NCBI GenBank assembly: GCA_937876435.1
Contig: CALEIL010000471.1
Span: forward strand, 1-14,862
Length of the DNA stretch: 14,862 nucleotides
From: an uncultured Bacteroidota bacterium
GTDB taxonomy: Bacteria > Bacteroidota > Bacteroidia > Chitinophagales > Saprospiraceae
Direction of reading: 5' to 3'
In this document: one piece after another, positions 1-4,922 of the stretch
Position numbering within the stretch: the stretch's first letter is position 1
Layout of the letters: every line of letters starts with the position of its first letter
The notes under the pieces: generated by a model
Told to the model about the DNA's origin: nothing
Database searches by the model: none
The model's input: only the letters and a program-made list of their open reading frames with translations
Position numbers and translations under genes: made by a program

Positions 1-65
1 CGTACCCACGTACGATCGATGAGGAACCGAAAAATACCTTTTTCGGGTGGGCTGGTAGGCATAGC

Positions 66-85
66 CGGGGTTACGTCGAGGTGGT
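66..85 (+). other. Inferred left end of the IS110 element
   Basis: Positions 66-77 read CGGGGTTACGTC and match 11 of 12 bases of 1337-1348 in the putative guide RNA downstream of the recombinase gene. GTGGT at 81-85 mirrors ACCAC next to the inferred right end at 1370-1374. The exact crossover base cannot be resolved. The flank to the left holds two short hairpins: CCGAAAAA/TTTTTCGG at 27-46 and GGCT/AGCC at 50-66. The element therefore appears to abut a stem-loop-rich target. Confidence 0.4.
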
Positions 86-153
86 ATGTTTGAAAAAGCA
101 TAAGCTGAAATTCGTATATTAGGTAAAAAAATTTCTAAACAAAATTTCAACTT

Positions 154-1233
154 ATGCGCAATCAAGGTAATAAAATTTTTGCAGGACAGAGCATTTATAT
201 TGGTATAGATGTTCACAAAAAGAAATGGCAAGTGACCATCATGGGGGAAGAATACGAACATAAGACTTTCAGTCAGGATCCGAAAGTAGAAATTCTATCA
301 AAATATTTAAAGAAGAATTTTCCTGGTGCGGATTATACTGCTGTCTATGAGGCAGGGTTCTGTGGATTTGGTGTTTGCCGTAAATTTCGGGAGCAGGGTA
401 TTTTATGTGAAGTTTTACATCCTGCAGATGTTCCGACCAGTAGAAAGGAGAAGATGCAAAAGACGGATAAGATAGATAGCCGAAAGTTGGCTCGATCTCT
501 TCGTGATCGTCAATTGGAATTTATACACATTCCTGATCCTGAATTGGAATCAGATCGAGCTCTTGTGAGACAGCGAAATAGGATGAGCAAGGATTTAAGC
601 AGGACCAAGAACAGGGTAAAGTCATTGTTGTTGCAATTCGAAATAGATGTTCCAAAGGATTTTACAACAGGACAGTCCCGCCAATGGTCGAAAGCCTATG
701 TAAATTGGTTGAGAAAAATACAGATAAATCAACCAAGTCTGCGGCTGACATTGGATAATTATATTAGGATGGGATCGATGCAAAGGGAACAGCTTCTTAT
801 TATTAACGGGCAGATTCGTGCCTTATCTCGAACTCAGAGGTATAAAAAATCGTATGAACTTATATCTGCTATCCCGGGGATAGGATTAATCACAGGGATG
901 ACCTTATTGGTACAAATTGGGGATATTAACCGATTCAAAAGTTTGGATGAGTTATGTTGTTATATTGGATTAATTCCCTCGATGCATGGTTCAGGAGATA
1001 AGATGCGAGCAGGAAGAATAACCAGTCGTGGCAGAAAAGAATTGAAGATCAGGTTAATAGAATCAGCCTGGGTAGCTATAAGATTAGATCCGGCCCTGAT
1101 GTTGAAGTACAATGAACTCAAAAAGCGCATGAATGGAAACAAAGCAATAATTAGGATTGTGCGAAAACTAGTCAGTAGGATAAGACATGTATTGCAAACA
1201 AAGCAACCCTATGAAATAGGTATTGTAGAATAA
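154..1233 (+). CDS. IS110-family DEDD/serine recombinase (transposase)
   Basis: This 359-residue protein has the normal length and both domains of the IS110 family. The N-terminal RuvC-like domain (about 14-170) shows the acidic tetrad: D19 in YIGIDVHK, E66 in VYEAGF, and D105 and D108 in KTDKIDSRK. A coiled middle segment lies near 130-230. The C-terminal Tnp_20 domain (about 235-320) contains IPGIGLITG at 240-248 and GLIPSMHGSGDK at 272-283. S280 is the expected nucleophilic serine by family alignment. Family members cut and rejoin DNA through a serine intermediate, guided by an RNA made from the noncoding end of the element. All key residues are present and the frame is intact, so the enzyme could be active. 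The ATG at 154 is the only start giving the full N-terminus. No clear ribosome-binding site is visible. Confidence 0.95.
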   Translation: MRNQGNKIFAGQSIYIGIDVHKKKWQVTIMGEEYEHKTFSQDPKVEILSKYLKKNFPGADYTAVYEAGFCGFGVCRKFREQGILCEVLHPADVPTSRKEKMQKTDKIDSRKLARSLRDRQLEFIHIPDPELESDRALVRQRNRMSKDLSRTKNRVKSLLLQFEIDVPKDFTTGQSRQWSKAYVNWLRKIQINQPSLRLTLDNYIRMGSMQREQLLIINGQIRALSRTQRYKKSYELISAIPGIGLITGMTLLVQIGDINRFKSLDELCCYIGLIPSMHGSGDKMRAGRITSRGRKELKIRLIESAWVAIRLDPALMLKYNELKKRMNGNKAIIRIVRKLVSRIRHVLQTKQPYEIGIVE

Positions 1234-1263
1234 AACACAAAGATTCAAAACCTTGAAAAATTT

Positions 1264-1355
1264 GGAGGGGGGAGTAAACGAAATAGAAAGCCTGCGACAC
1301 CAACGTCCTTTTTAAGGCGATGGAAGATCGCTATTGCGAGGTTACGTCCCCTTCC
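1264..1355 (+). ncRNA. Candidate guide (bridge/seek) RNA domain of the IS110 element
   Basis: This noncoding stretch starts 30 nt after the recombinase stop codon. An outer stem pairs GGAGGGGG (1264-1271) with CCCCTTCC (1348-1355), eight pairs including one G-T wobble. An apical hairpin pairs GCGAT (1317-1321) with ATCGC (1327-1331) around a 5-nt loop. The sides between the two stems are unpaired, as expected for a guide loop. The 3' side carries ATTGCGAGGTTACGTC, which resembles the joined ends of the element. The IS1111 subgroup is known to encode its guide RNA downstream of the recombinase gene, which agrees with this position. A small 3' hairpin, TCTTTA/TAAAGA at 1356-1370, follows. The true transcript ends are unknown and may extend in both directions. 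The domain that recognises the target was not identified with confidence. Confidence 0.5.
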
Positions 1356-1380
1356 TCTTTAAGATAAAGACCACATTGCG

Positions 1381-1781
1381 GCATTTAAACAAATAGACCG
1401 TTTATAGAAGATTGATTAAAGAGGTTTTTGAATCAACTGGGAAAATAGAATGTATTGCTTTTTCTCTGTAAGAGGGCAAATTTAAAGCAATACAAAATTG
1501 AGTAAAGGCTAAAATGAACTCCGCTTCGCTCCGGCCTTGACACAAATTTGTATTGCAATTAGAAAAGCCCCTTAAGAGGTAAAAAGCAAAATATAATCGA
1601 ATTTTGGTTAGAATGTTTGGTATTCAACATAGAAGGCTTTCTGATGAAGAGAGTGGCCATTTTCCCACACAGATACCGGTCAAATTCAAACGTTTTGAGT
1701 ATATAACGTTTTGCAAAGTTAATAGATTTTACGTCAACGACATCAATTATTAACCGATGACTTTCATAGACAAAATATAAC
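1381..1781. other. AT-rich intergenic region with inverted repeats
   Basis: No convincing gene lies between the inferred end of the IS and the metallophosphoesterase gene. The stretch is AT-rich. It contains an 11-bp inverted repeat (1451-1494), a related inverted copy (1543-1556), the palindrome ACAAATTTGT (1542-1551), a GC-rich patch at 1521-1534 containing TTCGCTCCG, and two copies of AACGTTTTG (1689-1697 and 1705-1713) with starts 16 bp apart. No TAnnTTTG promoter was found upstream of the phosphoesterase gene. Confidence 0.5.
1451..1494. repeat. 11-bp inverted repeat with internal hairpin
   Basis: TGTATTGCTTT at 1451-1461 pairs perfectly with AAAGCAATACA at 1484-1494. Inside the loop, CTCT (1464-1467) pairs with AGAG (1471-1474) across GTA. 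The outer arm recurs: GCAATACAAAATTG at 1487-1500 and CAAATTTGTATTGC at 1543-1556 are inverted copies matching at 13 of 14 positions. The right arm can therefore pair with either neighbour. No T-tract follows, so a simple intrinsic terminator is not obvious. The repeat could be a remnant of a small mobile element. Confidence 0.6.
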
Positions 1782-2540
1782 ATGATCGATTTCCGGATAA
1801 TCCAAATAACAGACATACACATCGGAGGGGAAGATGAATTTCCCTTCGGAGTCAATCTCAGGGCCAATTTTTTGAACATCCTGGAAGAGGTAGAACGGAT
1901 GAATCCCAATCTACTGGTTTTGACGGGTGATTTTTGCTACAAGGAGCCGCGGGAAGACGTGTATGAATGGATCCGCCAACATTTGGAGAATCTGGGAATC
2001 CCTTATGAAATTATAGGAGGAAATCACGATGACATAGCGATGATGACATCCGGGTTGTTGAACGAGGACCTGAGTAATGCCCAATCGGAGTATTATTTTG
2101 CAGACGAACTGGTCGACTACCACATCCTTTATCTCGATTCTGCCTCCGGCCTGATGTCTGATGAGCAGTTAGCCTGGATCGATCTGGAAGTGCGTAAGGC
2201 TGCCGGACGAAAACTTCTGGTATTTATGCATCATCCCCCCTTACTGGCAGGAGTGCCCCATATGGACCAGGGGTATTCCTTACAAAATAATGAAAAACTT
2301 CTCCATATCCTGGAACAACATTCCCGGCCAGTGCTGGTGTTTTGCGGGCATTACCACGTAGATCGAACTGTGGTGTGGAATAATGTCGTAGTCCATATCA
2401 CACCATCTCTGTTTATGCAAATTTTCCCCTACGTAGAAGAATTTTCGATCGACCATTACGAAATCGGGTATCGCGTCCTGGATTTTGCGCAAGGGACATT
2501 GCGGCATTCGGTCCGGTATCTGCCGGGAAGCCGGTTTTAA
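1782..2540 (+). CDS. Calcineurin-like metallophosphoesterase
   Basis: This 252-residue protein, with no signal peptide and so probably cytoplasmic, shows every metal-binding block of the calcineurin-like phosphoesterase fold. These are D11 and H13 in TDIH, D50 in LTGDF, N81-H82-D83 in GGNHDD, H150-H151 in FMHHPP, and H190 and H192 in CGHYH. Its length and motif order resemble the CpdA/Icc cyclic-nucleotide phosphodiesterase group. The family also hydrolyses other phosphodiesters and monoesters, so the substrate is not assigned. The ATG at 1782 starts just before the first motif, as is usual. The gene stands alone. It is convergent with the sigma factor gene and separated from it by about 330 bases, so it is probably not part of the Sus locus. 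Confidence 0.9.
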   Translation: MIDFRIIQITDIHIGGEDEFPFGVNLRANFLNILEEVERMNPNLLVLTGDFCYKEPREDVYEWIRQHLENLGIPYEIIGGNHDDIAMMTSGLLNEDLSNAQSEYYFADELVDYHILYLDSASGLMSDEQLAWIDLEVRKAAGRKLLVFMHHPPLLAGVPHMDQGYSLQNNEKLLHILEQHSRPVLVFCGHYHVDRTVVWNNVVVHITPSLFMQIFPYVEEFSIDHYEIGYRVLDFAQGTLRHSVRYLPGSRF

Positions 2541-2592
2541 TATAGGGGAGGAGGTTGTTAATTTTTAGTTTTTAATTCTAAATGGTTAATTG

Positions 2593-2648
2593 GCATGGTC
2601 CGCGGAGCGAACCATGCGGGTGGGATATGGGCCGCGGAGCGCCCCATA
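2593..2648. repeat. Tandem pair of hairpins with the same loop but different stems
   Basis: The first hairpin pairs GCATGGT (2593-2599) with ACCATGC (2611-2617) around the 11-nt loop CCGCGGAGCGA. The second pairs TATGGG (2626-2631) with CCCATA (2643-2648) around CCGCGGAGCGC. The loops match at 10 of 11 positions while the stems differ in sequence yet remain fully paired. This is the pattern of a structured repeat family, whether acting in RNA or as a site folding in single-stranded DNA. It lies between convergent genes, where it could also help end transcription, although no T-run follows. Confidence 0.65.
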
Positions 2649-2725
2649 AGTTTGTCGGCTACGCCGGTTTGTGCTCTTCGCGGGTTTGGTTGACATCTCG
2701 GCTTCAGATGCCCTCCCCACCGGCA

Positions 2726-2753
2726 TCCCAGGCTTCTCTTCCTTTAGCCGGGA
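2726..2753. repeat. Imperfect 8-bp stem-loop
   Basis: TCCC (2726-2729), a bulged A, and GGCT (2731-2734) pair with AGCC (2746-2749) and GGGA (2750-2753) around the 11-nt pyrimidine loop TCTCTTCCTTT. It lies downstream of both flanking genes and could serve as a bidirectional transcription barrier. No clear U-tract is seen on either strand. Confidence 0.45.
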
Positions 2754-2829
2754 GGTAAACTTTCTAATCCGAGATTTCAAAACCACCTCCAATCATCTGG
2801 TTACCACTGTACATTGTCATTCCCTGAAA

Positions 2830-2871
2830 TCGTAAATCGTAAATCGTCAATCGTAAATCGTCAATCGTCAT
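2830..2871. repeat. Six-unit 7-nt tandem repeat
   Basis: Six consecutive heptamers run in register: TCGTAAA, TCGTAAA, TCGTCAA, TCGTAAA, TCGTCAA and TCGTCAT. The variable fourth to last positions suggest an old or selected array. The last unit supplies the stop codon of the sigma gene (TCA at 2868-2870 on plus) and one base of its last sense codon. Heptamer arrays of this type occur in intergenic DNA of many Bacteroidota. Their role is not known to me. Confidence 0.8.
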
Positions 2872-3395
2872 TTGCGAAATTCTTCCCTGATTTTCCGGTA
2901 GGCGATCCGCATTTGAGATTCGACCGTCTTGACCGATATTCCCAGGACGTCGGCTATTTCCCCGTATTTGAGTCCCTGGATTTTGTTGAGTTTGAGAATC
3001 TCCTGACATTTTGGAGGCAAGCCATCGATGATAGACCCTAATTTTTCGATCCTCAATGCCGCCACGTCTTCCTCCTCCTGGATTCTGACCTCCAGGGCCT
3101 TTCTTTTGAGTGCATCAAGCACCAGGTTCTCCCGTTTGGTCTCGCGGTAATGATCTATGAAGCCATGGTAAGCAATGGTGTATAAATAGTTTTTGGGTGA
3201 TTGTTGCAACCGCAATTTTTTTCTGTGCTTCCAGATCTTGATGAAGGCCTGCTGAACCAGATCTTCCGCCAGATTGCGATCGTTGGTGAAGGTAGTGATG
3301 TAAGCAGTCAATGGATTGTAATGGCGTTCAAAAAAGAGCTTGAATGCTACCTGATCTCCACTGGAAATCGCATGAGTTAGTCGAATGTCATCCAT
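2868..3395 (-). CDS. FecI-type ECF RNA polymerase sigma factor
   Basis: The 175-residue product has the two-domain ECF sigma layout. Region 2 covers about 8-75 and includes AFKLFFERHYNPLTAYI and the core-binding segment AEDLVQQAFIKIWKHR. A linker rich in charged residues follows. Region 4 (about 118-172) contains LPPKCQEILKLNKIQGLKY followed by the helix-turn-helix IADVLGISVKTVESQMRIAYRKI. Such sigma factors in Bacteroidota are held by a FecR partner and activate susC/D-type operons. Here the partner gene starts 151 bp away on the other strand instead of directly downstream, which is less usual. The ATG at 3393-3395 gives a complete region 2. Upstream on minus, TACAATTTG is one base too long to be a good TAnnTTTG element. 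Confidence 0.93.
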   Translation of the reverse strand: MDDIRLTHAISSGDQVAFKLFFERHYNPLTAYITTFTNDRNLAEDLVQQAFIKIWKHRKKLRLQQSPKNYLYTIAYHGFIDHYRETKRENLVLDALKRKALEVRIQEEEDVAALRIEKLGSIIDGLPPKCQEILKLNKIQGLKYGEIADVLGISVKTVESQMRIAYRKIREEFRK

Positions 3396-3546
3396 ATCAC
3401 CATCCCCAAATGAGGGTCAAATTGTAAAGATTAAAAAAATTTTAAGTTTTGATTAAGGGTTTTTTGGATTTCTACCGTAATAAGGGAAAATGACCAGGCA
3501 GGGGTGTATTCCATAAGTTTGAGGCACCATCTCTTGAGTCAATTAA
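3396..3546. promoter_or_regulatory. Divergent sigma/fecR control region
   Basis: This 151-bp AT-rich spacer must hold the start signals of both the sigma gene (minus) and fecR (plus). It contains the palindrome TTAAAA-AAA-TTTTAA at 3431-3445 and a second GATTAA at 3450-3455 after the GATTAA at 3430-3435. An autoregulatory site is plausible here but cannot be shown from sequence alone. Confidence 0.5.
3514..3521 (+). promoter_or_regulatory. Candidate -7 promoter element for fecR
   Basis: TAAGTTTG matches the Bacteroidota primary-sigma -7 consensus TAnnTTTG exactly and lies 25 bp before the fecR start, giving a short leader. The matching -33 TTTG element is not evident at the expected distance, so the call is tentative. 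The same 8-mer also occurs at 2647-2654, where no plus-strand gene follows. Confidence 0.4.
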
Positions 3547-4692
3547 TTGAGAAAACGCATTGAATTGGAAAACCTATTTACCAAATATCTGAACGATTCG
3601 CTTACACCGGAAGAAACGAAGAACCTGGCTCAGTGGCTGGAAACTCCCGGGAACAAACGGATTTTCGATGAATACGTCAGACAGCATTACGATCTGCAAA
3701 GGACAATGCAAGTCGATACTACCGGGGAGGCTTACGCAAAAATAAGAGATAAAATATCAGGCAATTCTCTGTGGCATATGATCCCCGTCTGGTCCCGTTA
3801 CGCAGCAGCGATTGCGATAATCCTTGTCATGGGGTTGGGATATTTTTATTCCCAGAAAAACTTCACAGAAACCCCGGTCATCGTTCCTGTAGTAGAGGAT
3901 ATCACTCTCGAACTGGGAAATGGGGAAATCGAGATCATCCGTCCCGGTAGCACCAAAACCTTCACAGATCTTCAGGGTAATATCCTGGGTAAACAAGAAA
4001 CCGACAGATTGACCTATACGCCCTATATCGAAAGTAAGGAGATCATGTTCAATACTCTAAGAGTGCCCTATGGAAAGAAATTTGAGGTCGGTCTCGCAGA
4101 CGGCACGATCGTCAATTTGCAATCGGGTACTTCACTGAGATTCCCCACTGGATTTGATCAGGATTTTCGGCGGGTTTTTCTGGAAGGAGAAGCTTATTTT
4201 GAAGTAGCTGAAAATGCTGATCTGCCATTTATTGTGGTCACAGATGAGCTCCACGTACAGGTAACCGGTACTGCATTCAATGTTTCTGCTTATCCCGAAG
4301 ATGTGTTTATCGATGTCGTATTGGAAGAGGGTGGTGTGGGCCTCTATACTCCTGCAAGTACCATGGAAGCAGCCACCATGCTTGCGCCGGGATATATCGG
4401 GAGTCTGGATCGGCGGGACAATTCCATTGTGACCGAAAAAGTAAATACATCGATATACACCAATTGGCTGGAAGGGAAATTGTCATTCCGGAATATGCCA
4501 TTTGACAATATTCTCAAGAAGCTGGAACGCCACTACAATGTCAAAATGGTCAACCACAACAAGAAGCTGGGCAGTGAAATTTTCAATGCCAGCTTTGACA
4601 AGGATGAAACCATTGAAAATGTCCTGGGCTATTTCAACGAAAGCTATAAAATCGAATTTACCATCAACGATAATACCGTCATTATTCAATAA
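3547..4692 (+). CDS. FecR-family anti-sigma factor
   Basis: The 381-residue product is a single-pass inner-membrane anti-sigma/signal-transfer protein. The cytoplasmic N-terminus (1-80), with the typical LFTKYLNDSLTPEE motif, would bind the sigma factor. One membrane helix spans about 84-101 (YAAAIAIILVMGLGYF). The periplasmic part holds the FecR domain (about 170-265, with VPYGKKFEVGLADGTIVNL and FRRVFLEGEAYFEV) and a C-terminal DUF4974-like domain (about 310-381), expected to sense the STN domain of SusC. An in-frame stop (3544-3546) directly precedes the TTG at 3547. The conserved N-terminus needs TTG 3547 or TTG 3565, since the first in-frame ATG would delete it. A non-ATG start is therefore likely. 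The gene is divergent from its sigma gene and 230 bp upstream of susC. Confidence 0.92.
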   Translation: MRKRIELENLFTKYLNDSLTPEETKNLAQWLETPGNKRIFDEYVRQHYDLQRTMQVDTTGEAYAKIRDKISGNSLWHMIPVWSRYAAAIAIILVMGLGYFYSQKNFTETPVIVPVVEDITLELGNGEIEIIRPGSTKTFTDLQGNILGKQETDRLTYTPYIESKEIMFNTLRVPYGKKFEVGLADGTIVNLQSGTSLRFPTGFDQDFRRVFLEGEAYFEVAENADLPFIVVTDELHVQVTGTAFNVSAYPEDVFIDVVLEEGGVGLYTPASTMEAATMLAPGYIGSLDRRDNSIVTEKVNTSIYTNWLEGKLSFRNMPFDNILKKLERHYNVKMVNHNKKLGSEIFNASFDKDETIENVLGYFNESYKIEFTINDNTVIIQ

Positions 4693-4922
4693 AAAACAAT
4701 AAACTATGAAATGGAAAAGCGAGATAATCAAAATGACGAAAGGATGAAATAGCAAAAAGGGAAGAGCCCAATCCGGTTTCGGATGAAAATACCAAATCAT
4801 CCGATAGTTGTAAGCCCAGGTTCGGGGATAGAAAAAACCCAGAATCCCGTTGGAGCGGAATTCTGGTGAATTTTAGTGACCAATTAGACCAATAATTAAC
4901 CACTGTCAAACACCTTAAAATT
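4693..4922 (+). promoter_or_regulatory. fecR-susC leader region with two hairpins
   Basis: This 230-bp gap precedes the main operon and probably holds its ECF-dependent promoter. No TAnnTTTG element is visible, which would fit control by the specialised sigma factor. A small hairpin, ATCCG/CGGAT, lies at 4771-4784. A stronger one at 4839-4866 pairs CCAGAAT with ATTCTGG, extended by CC/GG with one bulged A. Its loop includes GGAGCG, the core also found in the loops of the hairpins at 2593-2648. Only tiny open frames are present (for example 28 codons from about 4783), none with recognisable content. Confidence 0.45.
4839..4866 (+). other. Stem-loop in the susC 5' leader
   Basis: CCAGAAT (4839-4845) pairs with ATTCTGG (4860-4866). 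Inside, CC (4846-4847) pairs with GG (4857-4858), leaving A4859 bulged. It lies 56 bp before the susC start and is not followed by a T-run, so it is more likely an RNA leader structure or repeat copy than an intrinsic terminator. Confidence 0.5.

Larger units (their letters stand above)
68..1380 (+). mobile_element. IS110-family (IS1111-like) insertion sequence, ends inferred
   Basis: The element is defined by the recombinase gene at 154-1233. IS110-family elements lack terminal inverted repeats, so the ends are inferred. The string ATTGCGAGGTTACGTC at 1333-1348, inside the structured noncoding region, splits into ATTGCG, also at 1375-1380, and GGTTACGTC, also at 69-77. Joining the sequence ending at 1380 or 1381 to that starting at 68 or 69 gives a circle junction matching 15 of 16 bases of that string. 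A short subterminal inverted repeat fits the IS1111 subgroup: GTGGT at 81-85 and ACCAC at 1370-1374. The resulting size of about 1.3 kb is typical. The ends may be off by a few bases because CG and GG occur at both sides. The recombinase gene looks more AT-rich than the Sus genes downstream. Confidence 0.6.
2541..2867. other. Convergent intergenic region packed with hairpins and repeats
   Basis: The space between the stop codons of the phosphoesterase and sigma genes holds no gene I can support. It contains a run of stem-loops: 2593-2617, 2626-2648, CGGC/GCCG at 2656-2666, CATCT/AGATG at 2694-2710, and 2726-2753. A 7-nt tandem array starts at 2830. An open frame exists on minus at 2586-2792, but its sequence follows the hairpins rather than any protein family. 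TAAGTTTG at 2647-2654 matches the promoter element TAnnTTTG, but no plus-strand gene follows it. Confidence 0.6.

Noticed and set aside
1..93. Open frame with a short peptide (MRNRKIPFSGGL...) ending at 93
   Set aside because: It is open from the window edge but only 30 codons long, overlaps two hairpins and the inferred IS end, and matches no family I recognise.
1276..1397. AAACGAAATAGA (1276-1287) resembling AAACAAATAGA (1387-1397) as a possible target guide
   Set aside because: The match needs a one-base gap, is A-rich, and lies 7 bases away from the inferred crossover, so chance is a sufficient explanation.
1559..1782. Minus-strand frame of about 74 codons facing the phosphoesterase gene
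   Set aside because: Its start overlaps the phosphoesterase ATG, the sequence is AT-rich, and no domain or conserved motif is visible.
2586..2792. 68-codon minus-strand frame in the hairpin region
   Set aside because: Its content is dictated by the hairpin repeats. It has no recognisable fold and no start context.
2830..2871. CRISPR-like array
   Set aside because: The units are 7 nt with no spacers and there are no cas genes. It is a simple tandem repeat.
2764..3009. Minus-strand frame containing MTIDDLRLTIYDLRF
   Set aside because: The peptide is simply the translation of the 7-nt tandem repeat plus an out-of-frame part of the sigma gene.
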